A stretch of 64,000 nucleotides of DNA from Glandiceps talaboti (GCF_964340395.1 NC_135567.1:7913158-7977157), one strand, 5' to 3'. Shown: positions 1 to 11,690, numbered from the stretch's first letter. The notes: generated from the sequence alone by a model not told the origin. A program made the numbers and translations.

Positions 1-99
1 TTCCTCCGGATAGAGCTTGTCTAAGCAAGCTGCTGGCCTCATTCAGTGCCTGACATGCCTCAGATATCATGGCACTGTTCAGAGAAGCAAATCCATCTG
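1..99 (-). CDS. Possible exon cut by the window edge
   Basis: On the minus strand a frame stays open from a stop near base 148 to the window edge. It reads FASLNSAMISEACQALNEAS and then SLLRQALSGG. The composition is protein-like (amphipathic, Ala/Leu/Ser) and unlike the surrounding repeats. An AG (TTCTAG or TACAG) lies just upstream near 99-105, but the polypyrimidine tract is weak. The reading frame is not phase 0 relative to the ankyrin exons, so it does not splice straightforwardly to exon 4826-4728. It may be an exon of the same gene after an unseen exon, an exon of another gene, or chance. Confidence 0.25.
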
Positions 100-391
100 T
101 ACTAGAAGTATTGGAGTGCCCCAATTCAACGATGACCAGACGATATTTTCAACCACGGAAACATGTGCCCTTTAACTTAGTACTTTATTATCACAGATGA
201 TTGAAAGTTTCACGAAAGCGTGACACTGAACAAAGAGTCCAGTCACCTTTAAGTACAGGTGTCAAAAACTTCCTAAATCTGTCCAACGAACTAAAACGAT
301 AGCGAAAGTATTTATTTCGGGTAAAATTTAAGAATGTCACACTGACAGGAAAGCCAACTCTAGGCTAGGGAGATACATAAATTATGATAAT

Positions 392-1250
392 GAGATAGAT
401 AATAAAAATGTGAACACAATGACAACCAAATAAAAATGTGAACACAATGAATTAGATAAAAATGCAAACAAAATGAGAGGTTGAAATAAAAATGCAAACA
501 AAATGGGATGTTGAAATAAAAATGCAAACTCAATGAGATAAAAATGCAAACAAAATGAGAGGTTGAAATAAAAATGCAAACAAAATGAGAGGTTAATATA
601 AAAATGTGAACACAATTAGATAAAAATGCAAACAAAATGAGAGGTTGAAATAAAAATGCAAACAAAATGAGAGGTTACAATAAAAATGTGAACACAATGA
701 GATAAAAATGCAAACAAAATGAGAGGTTGAAATAAAAATGCAAACAAAATGAGAGGTTGAAATAAAAATGCAAACACAATGAGATGTCGGAATAAAAATG
801 TGAACACAATGAGATAAAAATGCAGACAAAATGAGAGGTTGAAATAAAAATGCGAACACAATAAGATAAAAATGCAAACAAAATGGGAGATTTAAATAAA
901 AATGCAAACACAATGAGATAAAAATGCAAACAAAATGAGAGATTGAAATAAAAATGTGAACACAATTAGATAAAAATGCAAACAAAATGAGAGGTTGAAA
1001 TAAAAATGTGAACACAATTAGATAAAAATGCAAACAAAATGGGAGATTTAAATAAAAATGCAAACAATGAGATGAAAATGCAAACAAACTGAGAGGTTGA
1101 AATAAAAATGCAAACAAAATGGGAGATTTAAATAAAAATGCAAACACAATTAGATAAAAATGCAAACAAAATGAGAGGTTGAAATAAAAATGTGAACACA
1201 ATTAGATATAAATGGAGACAAAATGGGAGAATAAAATGAAAATGTAAACT
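392..1250. repeat. AT-rich interspersed minisatellite (23- and 31-bp units)
   Basis: There are about 30 copies of 'ataaaaatgcaaacaaaatg' with or without a 'ggttgaa' tail, alternating irregularly. A variant carries 'gtgaacacaat'. Long open frames on the minus strand here are artefacts of the repeat. Confidence 0.9.
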
Positions 1251-1258
1251 AAAAAAAA

Positions 1259-2465
1259 TACTGCCAATGGCGTTGTACCACAACTGTACAGTTTCTAATA
1301 GTTTATCCATATGCTAGTCCATGCTAACAATAAGTGGTCATTTGTTGAATAACTATCCAGTTGCCTATCCAACCATGTTGCTATCTTTACGATATATGCT
1401 ATCATTTGGCTGTTGCTATGGGCGTGGTCATGTTGTTAGATATATTTGCATACATTTTTGTATCTTTTTGTTCACTTGTGTATGAATTCCTGATATTATC
1501 TTTGCAATATTCGTGATTATTTGGCTGTTGCTATGGGCGTGGTCTTGTTGCTAGGCATATTTACATACATTTTTTGAATGTTTATTCATATGTCTTTCTA
1601 TTCCTGTTGTTATCTTTGCAATATAGGTGATTATTTGACTGTTGCTATGGGCGTGGTCATGTTGCTAGGCAAATTTACATACATTTTTTGAATGTTTATT
1701 CAATTGTCTATTAAATCCTGTTGTTATCTTTGTGAAATACACGACCGTTTGGCTGTTGCTATGAGCGTGGTCATGGTTGCTAGGGTATTTGCAAACATTT
1801 TTTGAATGTTTACTCATTTGCCTACCAGATGATGTTGTTATTTGACCAAAATATACTGCCATTTGGTTGTTGCTAAAGGTGTGGTCATGGTCGCTAGGGC
1901 CAATTTTGTCAAAATGGTTTGAAGAAAATCTGCATAATTACACTTTCAGAAACATCTCACCAAGTTTCAGACTCATTGACCAAGTACTTTTTGAAATATA
2001 AGTTTTTGACCAAAAATGAACATTTTTACACCTAATTTGCATATCACTCATGGAATCATTGTATGTTTAATATTTCTTCGTCCATACATCCCTAGATACA
2101 TTCCCATTAAATTTCAGCCCAATCTGCTCAGTACTTTTGGAATTATAGATTTTTAACCTAAAAGACACATTTTTAGCCCCAATTTGCATATCACTGATGG
2201 AATCATCATGTCATGAACAAATCTTACTTTACACCCCCTTAAGAATGTTCCCACCAAATTTCGCACCAATCTGCCCAGTAGTTTCTGAGTTTAAGTTTTT
2301 TGACCAAAAACCACATTTTTTGACCCAAATCACACACCTGTGATGCGATCATTTTGATTTGAACAATTTCCCAACTAGACACCCAAGGTAATGGACCCAC
2401 CAAATATAATGGCAATCGGTTCAGCGGTTTTTGACTTTAAGTTGTTTACACACACACACACACAT

Positions 2466-2537
<72 letters not shown>

Positions 2538-2585
2538 GCCAGGCGATCCCTATAGCACTACTGAACCTCAGTTCAGTTGTGCTAA
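1259..2585 (-). mobile_element. HINE-like element, family 1, full-length copy
   Basis: Read on the minus strand, the element starts TAGCACAACTGAACTGAGG, followed by (GTCT)n and (GT)n (2447-2537). A unique block with 'CCGCTGAACCGATTGCCAT' comes next, then ~100-bp satellite units containing 'gctgttgctatgggcgtgg'. It ends with the subterminal inverted copy CAGTTGTG[G]TA and a hairpin CGCCATTGGC before a T-rich border. Known Helentron-associated elements (HINEs, DINE-1) share these parts: subterminal inverted repeats at both ends, a microsatellite near the 5' end, central tandem repeats and a 3' hairpin. No coding capacity is present. Confidence 0.7.
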
Positions 2586-3018
2586 TAATGTTAAGACAAG
2601 TGTTTTGGCATTAATCTCACCTCATAGTAGTGTCCATGGTAGTTTAGTACCTACATTTGGGTTTCTTTGTATAGTTCAGTGGTACATTGCAAATTCTATA
2701 TCAATTATTTGATTGTTAATTGGATCACATTATTACATGAGCACAAGACACAGTGTGATCTGAAGGAAGCCATCACAGGTGAAATACATTAAAGTGAAAT
2801 GTTAGATGTCAGACTGACAAAGGAATCTTTGTCTTTGCGTTAACACTGTTACTGTATTAAAATGAGCCATTTTGGGTCTATGTTGTGAATGTATTTCAGT
2901 AGTTAATTTGTATATTCCTTTTATAGTGGAAATAAGTGGAATTAACAAACTATAGTAAAAACCTAAATTAGATTTTGTCAAAGCTTTACAATGCCGTCGA
3001 TTGATATTTGAAAAATGT

Positions 3019-3359
3019 TGTGCCAATGGCGTTGTACCACAACTGTACAGATTTTTAATTTGTTTTGCACATGGATACAGTATAGGTATTGATTTTTACC
3101 CCTAATTTGAATGTCACTGATGGGATCATCATGTCGTGAACACTTCTTAATTTAAACACCCTTAAGAATGTTCCCATCAAATTTCACACCGATCTGCCCA
3201 GTAGTTTTTGATTTTTGACAAAAAATAACATTTTTTATCCAAATCATACACCGGTGGTAAGATCATTCTCATCTGAACAATTTCCCAACTATACACCCAA
3301 GTAAATACACCCAGTGGATTTTGACTTTAAGGTGTTCACACACATCCACACACATCCAC

Positions 3360-3394
<35 letters not shown>

Positions 3395-3444
3395 CTTGGT
3401 GATGCCTATAGCACTACTGAACCTTATCAGTTCAGTTGTGCTAA
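3019..3444 (-). mobile_element. HINE-like family 1, internally deleted copy
   Basis: Both ends are present (hairpin TGCCAATGGCG plus 'accacaactgtacag' on the left, 'cagttgtgcta' on the right). The central satellite is missing, so the element is only ~425 bp. Confidence 0.7.
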
Positions 3445-3459
3445 AAAAACATACATTCT

Positions 3460-3571
3460 CATAGCTTTTGACTTTAAGTTGTTCACACACACATCAACAC
3501 ACACACACAGACACACACACACACATTCCTTGATGCCTATAGCACTACTAAACCTAGTTCAGTTGTGCTAA
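3460..3571 (-). mobile_element. HINE-like family 1, terminal fragment
   Basis: This is the 5' terminal part only: 'gactttaagttgttcacac', a CA tract, 'ctatagcactactaaacc' and 'cagttgtgcta'. It directly follows the terminus of the previous copy in the same orientation. Confidence 0.65.
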
Positions 3572-4407
3572 AAAAAACATACACCATCAGCTTACCCCCC
3601 CCCCCCTCCCACCCACACCAACATTTGAAATCATACAGAGATCACTTCCATCATGCAGTCTCCAGCATTATGAATTCTACTTGTATCCAGCCCTATTTGA
3701 GTGGATACCACACAAACTGTATCCATATCCTGTACTGGAACACAGTATCCAGTAGTGTATTCCACGTTGAATTCTGGTGGAAACTGCACTGGAATTATTT
3801 AGGCTAGCTTCTATAACTGTATTCTGATGTTCCATCTCTATTGGAATACACTGCCTTTATTGTACATGGATTCTGGTAGTCTCCATTATGTATTGTGAAG
3901 AATTCTACTGGATACTACCAGTATCCGTAATAGTATAAACCTCAATACACTATGTATGTATACTGGGCCAATTCACAAAGTGTAAGAATGAACAAATTTG
4001 AGACCTTGACCTTTGACCTTGAGGGTCAAGCATTAAATCAAGCCAATTTGTCTATCACAGACACATTGTAGTTTCTGAGGGTTGTGTCTTCAACGAAGAC
4101 TAAAAGATAGTTTGCATTGGATAATATGGGGGTAGACACTTGAATGGGCTCTTTATTAGTTTTGAGTTATGCAGAAAATAATGTTTTTTAATTATCAATA
4201 TTGTTGCCACTCAGTAAAAGTGATATGAGCTCCAAAAATAATGTTTGTGTATAGTTCTTTTCTTCAAGATTACTTGTAAACAAGAAATTGGCAATATGTA
4301 AATACCTAAATGTGTATATGATAGGCAGGACTTGTCTTGACTTTGATAATTGACCCTGAAGGTGATTGCGATAAATGAATTGTCTTTTTAATTAAGATAG
4401 TCCTAAC

Positions 4408-4548
4408 ATTAACAATACCATTGTGATACTATCATAGGCCATTAACAATACCATTGTGATACTATCATAGGCCATTAACAATACCATTGTGATACTATCA
4501 TAGGCCATTAACAATACCATTGTGATACTATCATAGGCCATTAACAAT
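4408..4548. repeat. 33-bp intronic minisatellite, ~4 copies
   Basis: Units of 'attaacaataccattgtg' plus 'atactatcataggcc' (33 bp in total) are repeated without interruption. The block is in the intron just downstream of ankyrin exon 4826-4728. Confidence 0.95.
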
Positions 4549-4727
4549 ATACTCATCGGATTTAGCGCTATGGCAAGGTGGTCATCCTATGAAAACATGT
4601 GAGTATTTACCTTATCAAATAAAAAAGTTATAGTCAAACACATTAAATGATAACACATTGGAATGGTTGACATGTACACATCATATAATCGATAAATAAG
4701 ATATTAGCTAATCAAAACTCAACCTAC

Positions 4728-4826
4728 TTCTCCAACTCCATCTATTTTGGCACCAGCTTCCAGCAACAATTTACAGATATCAAAATGTCCATTGTCAGCG
4801 GCATAATGTAGACTTGTCCTCTTGTC
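4728..4826 (-). CDS. Ankyrin-repeat exon, tandem duplicate copy 2
   Basis: This 99-bp phase-0 exon has an acceptor ending in CAG (CTGTAATTAAAT on the plus strand beside it) and donor GTAGGT. It encodes one ankyrin repeat: DKRTSLHYAADNGHFDICKL then LLEAGAKIDGVGE. The canonical TxLHxAAxxGH core, helix-2 residues and LLLEAGA are all present. It is the last exon recognised in the minus-strand transcript. The gene must continue to the left, because the repeat ends at a good donor and there is no stop codon. Only a weak exon candidate lies between here and the window edge (see 1-99). Confidence 0.87.
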
Positions 4827-5221
4827 CTGTAATTAAATAATACAAAACATATTACTCTTTCTGTTATAATAATGTATCAAATCAATAATTACGATTGTAA
4901 TCTTATTGTGTAAACAAATAATACATGTTTTGAATGTTTATTCACTTGTATATTAATCCCTCTTGTTATCAGTGTGAAATACACCACAGTTTGGCTGTTG
5001 CTATGGGCGTGATCATTGTTGCTAGGGATATTTGCATATATTTTTGAATGTTTATTCAATTGCCTATTAATCCCTGTTATCATTACAACATCAGTGATCA
5101 TTTGGCTGTTGCCATGGGCGGGGTCTTGTTGCTAGGCATATTTGCATACATTTTTCGACTGTTGGTTCACTTGTCTACGAATTCCTGTTATCTAAGTGAA
5201 AAACACCACCGTTTAGGTTAA

Positions 5222-5690
5222 ACACAGTATCCAGTATTGTATTCAGCCCTATTTGAGTGAATACCACACAAACTGTATCCATATCCTGTACTGGAACACA
5301 GTTTCCAGTATTGTATCCAGCCCTATTTGAGTGAATACCACACACAAACTGTATCCATATCCTGTACTGGAACACAGTATCCAGTATTGTATTCAGCCCT
5401 ATTTGAGTGAATACCACACACAAACTGTATCCATATCCTGTACTGGAACACAGTATCCAGTATTGTATCCAGCCCTATTTGAGTGAATACCACACAAACT
5501 GTATCCATATCCTGTACTGGAACACAGTATCCAGTATTGTATTCAGCCCTATTTGAGTGAATACCACACAAACTGTATCCATATCCTGTATTGGAACACA
5601 GTATCCAGTATTGTATCCAGCCCTATTTGAGTGAATACCACACAAACTGTATCCATATCCTGTACTGGAACACAGTATCCAGTAGTGTAT
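5222..5690. repeat. 74/76-bp minisatellite, ~6 copies
   Basis: Units start 'aacacagtatccagtattgt', run through 'gccctatttgagtgaata' and end 'atatcctgtactgg'. The length differs by a CA dinucleotide. The array bridges the two duplicate blocks and appears to have grown from the left edge of the block, which has a single related unit at 3683-3760. Confidence 0.9.
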
Positions 5691-6346
5691 TCCACGTTGA
5701 ATTCTGGTGGAAATTGCACTGGAATTATTTAGGCTAGCTTCTATAACTGTATTCTGATGTTCCATGTCTATTAGAATACACTGCCTTTATTCTACATGGA
5801 TTCTGGTAGTCTCCATTATGTATTGTGAAGAATTCTACTGGATACTACCAGTATCCGTAATAGTATAAACCTCAATACACTATGTATGTATACTGGGCCA
5901 ATTCACAAAGTGTAAGAATGAACAAATTTGAGACCTTGACCTTTGACCTTGAGGGTCAAGCATTAAATCAAGCCAATTTGTCTATCACAGACACATTGTA
6001 TTTTCTGAGGGTTGTGTCTTCAACGAAGACTAAAAGATAGTTTGCATTGGATAATATGGGGGTAGACACTTGAATGGGCTCTTTATTAGTTTTGAGTTAT
6101 GCAGAAAATAGTGATTTTTAATTATCAATATTGCTGCCACTCAGTAAAAGTGATATGAGCTCCAAAAATAATGTTTGTGTATAGTTCTTTTCTTCAAGAT
6201 TACTTGTAAACATGCTTTAAAAGAAATTTGCAATATGTAAATACCTAAATGTGTATATGATAGGCAGGACTTGTCTTGACTTTGATAATTGACCCTGAAG
6301 GTGATTGCGATAAATGAATTGTCTTTTTAATTAAGATAGTCCTAAC

Positions 6347-6520
6347 ATTAACAATACCATTGTGATACTATCATAGGCCATTAACAATACCATTGTGATA
6401 CTATCATAGGCCATTAACAATACCATTGTGATACTATCATAGGCCATTAACAATACCATTGTGATACTATCATAGGCCATTAACAATACCATTGTGATAC
6501 TATCATAGGCCATTAACAAT
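6347..6520. repeat. 33-bp intronic minisatellite, ~5 copies
   Basis: This is the same unit as at 4408-4548 in the second duplicate block, with one extra copy. Array length changed after the segmental duplication. Confidence 0.95.
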
Positions 6521-6699
6521 ATACTTATCGGATCTAGCGCTATGGCAAGGTGGTCATCCTATGAAAACATGTGAGTATTTACCTTATCAAATAAAAAAGT
6601 TATAGTCAAACACATTAAATAATAACACATTGGAATGGTTGACGTGTACACATCATGTAATCGATAAATAAGATATTAGCTAATCAAAACTCAACCTAC

Positions 6700-6798
6700 T
6701 TCTCCAACTGCATCTATTTTGGCACCAGCTTCCAGCAACAATTTACAGATATCAAAATCTCCATTGTCAGCGGCATAATGTAGACTTGTCCCATTGTT
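6700..6798 (-). CDS. Ankyrin-repeat exon, tandem duplicate copy 1
   Basis: This 99-bp phase-0 exon has acceptor TTACAG and donor GTAGGT. It encodes one 33-residue ankyrin repeat beginning NNGTSLHYAADNGDFDICKL and ending LLEAGAKIDAVGE. It differs from its downstream twin at 4826-4728 by five residues (repeat positions 1, 2, 3, 14 and 30). It sits in a ~1.5 kb block (about 5613-7133) that repeats the block at 3683-5160, so exon and intron flanks were duplicated together. Repeat residue 14 is D instead of the usual H of the NGH motif. Both copies have intact splice sites and open frames, so both can be spliced in. Confidence 0.85.
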
Positions 6799-7176
6799 CT
6801 GTAATTAAATAATTCAATACATATTACTCTTTCTGTTATAATAATGTATCATATCAATAATTACGATTGTAATCTTATTGTGTAAATAAATGATACATTT
6901 TTTGAATGTTTATTCATTTGTCTATTAATCCCTCTTGTTATCAGTGTGAAATACACCACTTTTTGGCTGTTGCTATGGGCGTGGTCATGGTTGCTAGGGA
7001 TATTTGCATATATTTTTTGAATGTTTATTCAATTGCCTATTAATCCCTGTTATCATTACAACATCAATGATCATTTGGCTGTTGCCATGGGCGGGGTCTT
7101 GTTGCTAGGCATATTTGCATACATTTTTCAACGTTTTGGCTGTTTCTAAGGGCGTGATCATGGTTGCTAGGGATAT

Positions 7177-7605
7177 TTGGATACTGTCTATTAACTTCTA
7201 TGCATCATAGCATGTATTTATTATTTTAGTTTAGTTTAGTTTAGTTTAGTTCAGTTCAGTTCAGTAAAAAAACAATATCGACAGTTTGTGTACGACTGAG
7301 ATGATAAATCCATTCCTACTTGGTATACATTGCATAGCTCACCATTTGGTGCTATGTACAAGTCAGGCCGCCGAGAAAGTGCCGTATCTGAGGAAATACC
7401 AACAAAGTTTCACTGATATATACCATCACTTTTCAAGATCAGCCGTACGCACTGAAACAGTGAAATCAATACAAGTTATCCTCAATGATCCCTGTCTGAA
7501 ATACAAAGAAGTTCATGAAGTACGGTGGTTCTCCTTCTACTCTGCCCTTGAAACTATATATCACACGTATGGATCGCTCGTTACGTTGCCAGGCCTATAG
7601 CACTA
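7177..7605 (+). pseudogene. hAT transposase fragment
   Basis: A (TTTAG)n tract (7223-7263) is followed by an open frame (about 7286-7585) encoding FLLGIHCIAHHLVLCTSQAA, then EKVPYLRKYQQ and later YKEVHEVRWFSFYSALE. This matches the RNaseH-like catalytic region of hAT-superfamily transposases of the ZNF862/KIAA1586 kind, with the 'HC.AHRL.L' and 'EVRW.SFY.AL' motifs. It ends abruptly after GSLVT, where HINE terminal sequence ('cctatagcactactgaacc', 'ttcagtgcta') follows. The frame holds where the copy at 10.8 kb has a one-base insertion. Truncated at both ends and inactive. Confidence 0.75.
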
Positions 7606-8605
7606 CTGAACCTTATCAGTTCAGTGCTAAACACTGATATGTTATTTAGAATCAACAAAGGAATCATGGTATATATTATACTGGTATATGAATGAGTATC
7701 AAATGATCAGTGGAAAAATGTTGATGTGGTTTATTACTATTACACTATATGTATCATAACACAGATATACTTATGAACAGTCACTACTACAAAGACAATG
7801 GCAAGTACATTGAAGACTTATTTTAAGACATTTGCATTGTCCACTCTGTTCCTCTCTATGTAGGATAAGCATTACTCTTTGGAGAAAGACCCTCCAGTGC
7901 TCTACCCTTCAGGGTCAAAGTTGAATTATCTGCATGTATGATAGAGACATGCCTGGCTGAGTGTACACTCATACAGCAGGACTACAAATTGATATATGTG
8001 TTGCAACCAGTCATAGATGTTATGTCATTATATAATCTCTAGCTAAATCATCTGGCGTTACATTTAATCATGAAATGGAACTCTTTATATTGTGAAATTA
8101 GCTGTAATGACAATCAATTATCTGCCATCCCTTGAGACATAGTTGTGCCATTCTATAGTTTCCCTTCCAAGATGCAAAATATAGCGTGGTGTAAACATTG
8201 GGTCTTTTTTGATAATTACATCTACACAAGATTTGATGTAAATGTATAGTTTGACCAACTGCAAACATTAAAACTATTATCTTTTCCCAAGATGGTTGTG
8301 ATGTATATTAAGTCTTTCACATTAGATCTATGAAATAACTGTACAATGTAAAAACCACATTGGGTATAGGAATGGTGATCACAGTCTCGTTATCATTATT
8401 TGGTATGAAGGCAGTTCCATAAATTAAAAATAGTGTCAATAAAATATTTTGTAGCACAACTAATCAAATGTATATATGGTTCAATTTGCATACATTAATC
8501 AAAGCAATTGAAAGTACTACTGGATAGCACATAATGAAATGTTGAAATTAATTACCAAGCCTGTATGTGTAACCACCGTAAATACAGAATAAAAAACAGG
8601 AAATC
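7606..8605. other. No feature recognised
   Basis: AT-rich single-copy-looking sequence. Apart from the HINE terminal remnant (to about 7625), no coding exon, repeat or hairpin could be supported on either strand. Confidence 0.5.
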
Positions 8606-9370
8606 GAATCTGACTGACTAACACTCAACTCCACAGCCGTGCCATAGAGCATATGGTATATGGCAACACCCATGATGAAACATGGAAGTCATTAACTTGA
8701 TGACCATTGGAAATAAAATTATGTATCGGTCAAAGGATTCAGCTTCAGAATTGTTTTTGTCCAAAAAAACCCTGCTCAGATTTTATGATTTACATACCAC
8801 CGACACCATTTTGACAAGTTCAGTTATGAACAAATGAGCATCAAATCCTGGCAGGCTTGTAGGTTATTTAGCCAAACATAATAACATAAGTTTATTCTTT
8901 TCATGTTTTATTGTAAAGGTAGGAGAAATATATGTTTGAAATTGACTACAAACTGACTATCCAGATTAAAACTAATTTAACAATATATCTATCAGATTTA
9001 GCACTCTGGTAGATAACTAACTTTTAGAGAATTGTATGCAATCATTAAAAAGTATATAATATATGGGAGACCGGTGAGGACAGCAATTGTGACTTGGAAA
9101 CTATGGCTCGTAAAACTGTGACATCTTGACCATGAATCTATTCTCGCAAGCCAGAGTTATTATTTATATGTGCGAGGCTCGTTAAGAACGTTGCCGTAAA
9201 ACAGACCATGGTTTGCGACGATGTTGGAGGCTCGTTAAGAACGTTGCCGTAAAACAGACCGTGGTTTGCGACGATGCCATGAATCATGATAATGTCTAAC
9301 TTCTATGCATCATAGCATGGATTTATTATTTTAGTTTATTTTAGTTTAGTTTAGTTTAGTTCAGTAAAAA
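8606..9370 (+). mobile_element. hAT-associated repeat, upstream part
   Basis: This is about 90% like 41502-42130 by eye (for example 'atggcaacacccatgatgaa', 'ttcagcttcagaattgtttt'). It leads into the 'catcatagcatggatttatt' (TTTAG)n sequence that precedes hAT coding DNA at 7.2 and 10.5 kb. It is taken as the non-coding 5' part of the same hAT element. No open frame was found in it. An extra 53-bp tandem duplication is present at 9174-9276. Confidence 0.6.
9174..9276. repeat. 53-bp tandem duplication
   Basis: 'gaggctcgttaagaacgttg' through 'ggtttgcgacgatg' is present twice. The related repeat at 41.5-42.1 kb lacks this insertion, so it is specific to this copy. Confidence 0.9.
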
Positions 9371-10518
9371 ATACCGCCAATGGCGTTGTAGCACAACTGT
9401 ACAGTTTTAAAAATGCTAACATGCGAACAATAAGTGTTCATTTGGTGAATGACTATCCAGTTGCCTATCCAACCATGTTGCTATCTTTACGATATATGCT
9501 ATCATTTGGCTGTTGCTATGGATGTGGTCTTGTTGCTAGGCATATTTACATACATTTTTTGAATGTTTATTCAATTGTCTATTAATCCCCTTTGTTATCT
9601 TTGCAATATATGTGATCATTTGGCTGTTGCTATGGGCGTGGTCTTGTTGCTAGGCACACTTGCATACATTTTTTGAATGTTTATTCATTTGTCTTTCTAT
9701 TCCTGTTGTTATCTTTGCAATATACATGATTATTTGGCTGTTGCTATGGGCGTGGTCTTGTTGCTAGGCAAATTTATATACATTTTTTGAACGTTTATTC
9801 AATTGTCTATTAATCCCTGTTGTTATCTTTGTGAAATACACGAGCGTTTGGCTGTTGCTAAGGGCGTGGACATGGTTGCTAGGGCCAATTTTGTCAAAAT
9901 GTTTTGAAGAATAACATGCAGAAACATCTCACCAAGTTTCAGACTCGGTGACCAAGTACTTTTTGAGATATAAGTTTTTGACCAAAAATGAACATTTTTA
10001 CACCTAATTTGCATATCACTCATGGAATCATGGTATGCTTAATATTTCTTCGTCCATACATCCCTAGATACATTCCCATTAAATTTCAGCCCAATCTGCA
10101 CAGTAGTTTTGGAATTATAGATTTTTAACCAAAAAGACACATTTTTAGCCCTAATTTGCATATCACTGATGGAATCATCCCGTCATGGACAAATCTTACT
10201 TTACACCCCCTTAAGAATGTTCCCACCAAATTTCGCACCAATCTGCCCAGTAGTTTCTGAGTTTAAGTTTTTTGACCAAAAATCACATTTTTTGACCCAA
10301 ATCACACATCTGTGATGCGATCATTTTGATTTGAACAATTTCCCAACTAGACACCCAAGGTAATGGACCCACCAAATATCATGGCAATCGGTTCAGCAGT
10401 TTTTGAGTTTAAGTTGTTTACACACACACACACACACACAGACAGACAGACAGACAGACTGACAGACAGACGCCGGGCGATCCCTATAGCACTACTGAAC
10501 CTCAGTTCAGTTGTGCTA
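9371..10518 (-). mobile_element. HINE-like family 1, copy inserted in the hAT element
   Basis: It starts at 'ataccgccaatggcgttg' with 'tagcacaactg' and ends 'gttcagttgtgcta'. It contains satellite units at 9480-9870, (CA)n at 10420-10440 and (GACA)n at 10440-10470. It interrupts the hAT sequence between 'gttcagtaaaaa' and 'aactatatcgacagtttgtg', which are contiguous in the copy at 7255-7295. This fixes the ends at the base level within an A-run and shows no obvious target duplication beyond that run. Confidence 0.8.
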
Positions 10519-11690
10519 AAAAACTATATCGACAGTTTGTGTACGACTGAGATGATAAATCCATTCCTACTTGGTATACATTGCATAGCTCACCGTTTGG
10601 TGCTATGTACAAGTCAGGCCGCCGAGAAAGTGCCGTATCTGAGGAAATACCAGCAAAGTCTCACTGATATATACTATCACTTTTCAAGATTAGCCGTACG
10701 CACTGAAACAGTGAAATCAATACAAGTTATCCTCACCGATCCCTGTCTGAAATACAAAGAAGTTCATGAAGTACGGTGGTTCTCGTTCTACTCTGCCCTT
10801 GAAAACTATATATCACACGTATGGATCGCTTGTAACGTATTTTGTATTATGTTTGGCAAAGACATCAGACATTGATATAGCGATTGTACAAGCCTCACTA
10901 CAGACTACGACTACACAGTTGGAAGGATTAGCTACAGCTAACGGAAAATTTCTCTTCGATCTTGAGAAAAGGAAGGAAACTGACAACAAGTACGTCGTTA
11001 GTGGTCATGACATCAAAACAACACCTAATGCGGTAATACACTTCACTAACATTATTTCGCTAACTTTAGGCGTGACTTTATTCACAACATCCTAGATAAC
11101 CTAAGTGAGAGATTTCCTCGACAATCAACCGAGTTAATAAATGCATTCACTGTTCTAGCCATGCAGCCACTATCATTTCTGTCCAAAGATGAACTTACTG
11201 AATATGGAAACCAAGAATTCGGAGTATAAGTAAACCACTTCGGGGAAGCTAAAACACGCGGCGATGATACAGTTGTAGATCGCATAGTGGATCCAGCGTG
11301 TGTAATGCGTGAATGGGCAACCGCCAAAGAACTTGTGTTGTCAAAGTTATACCCACGCGATAAGATGGCTACATTTTGGAAGTTGATGTATATTTATCAT
11401 AAAGACCAGTTTCCGAACTTGGTAAAGCTTGTTAAAATAACTCTTATATTGCCTACAGCAGATTGTGAACGCGGGTTTTCCATTCAGAATAAGATCAAAA
11501 CAAACATTCAAAATAGACTTGAACCTGATAGACTGGATGTCGTATCACTGATATCAGCTGAGGGACCACCAATTGACATGTTCCCATTCGAGGAGGCGCT
11601 TAAAGAATGGAAAACAGCAAAACAAAGACGCATAGAGAAAAAAATAGTGACTTTTTGTGTAGGGTCTATGCTTTACTGTGGATAATTTAC
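10519..11690 (+). pseudogene. hAT transposase pseudogene, central to C-terminal region
   Basis: The frame opens with CTTEMINPFLLGIHCIAHRL as in the 7.3 kb fragment. An extra A near 10802 shifts it at the SALE motif; reading continues in a second frame to about 11070, with another shift near 11070-11095, and a stop TAA near 11227. The last block (11287-11685) encodes LPTADCERGFSIQNKIKTNI then QNRLEPDRLDVVSLI, the hAT C-terminal dimerisation domain (Dimer_Tnp_hAT). Transposases of this family excise and integrate hAT elements with 8-bp target duplications. At least two frameshifts and one stop make this copy dead. The 5' part of the element lies at 8606-9370 across the HINE insertion. Confidence 0.8.

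Larger units (their letters stand above)
3683..5160. repeat. Left copy of a ~1.95 kb tandem duplication carrying an ankyrin exon
   Basis: The sequence from 'tgtatccagccctattt' through the 33-bp minisatellite, the ankyrin exon and a HINE satellite fragment is repeated at 5613-7133 with only scattered differences (offset 1930 at the left end, 1972 at the exon). It also contains a module ('gaccttgacctttgaccttg', 'gttatgcagaaaataatg') that is related at a distance to the repeat region at 34.4-35.4 kb. Confidence 0.9.
5613..7133. repeat. Right copy of the tandem duplication
   Basis: This matches 3683-5160, including the ankyrin exon, splice sites and intron flanks. It has one more 33-bp minisatellite unit and small indels, such as an insertion near 6213 ('catgctttaaaag'). 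Confidence 0.9.

Noticed and set aside
360-1310. Several overlapping minus-strand open frames rich in Phe, Leu and Cys
   Set aside because: They follow the 23/31-bp minisatellite in all three frames and have no repeat-independent sequence.
4570-4640. Extra ankyrin-gene exon (donor-like GATAAGGTAAATAC on the minus strand, also at 6580 and 36255)
   Set aside because: The donor-like site is conserved in three copies, but the upstream sequence gives no open ankyrin frame. The conservation is explained by the intron duplication.
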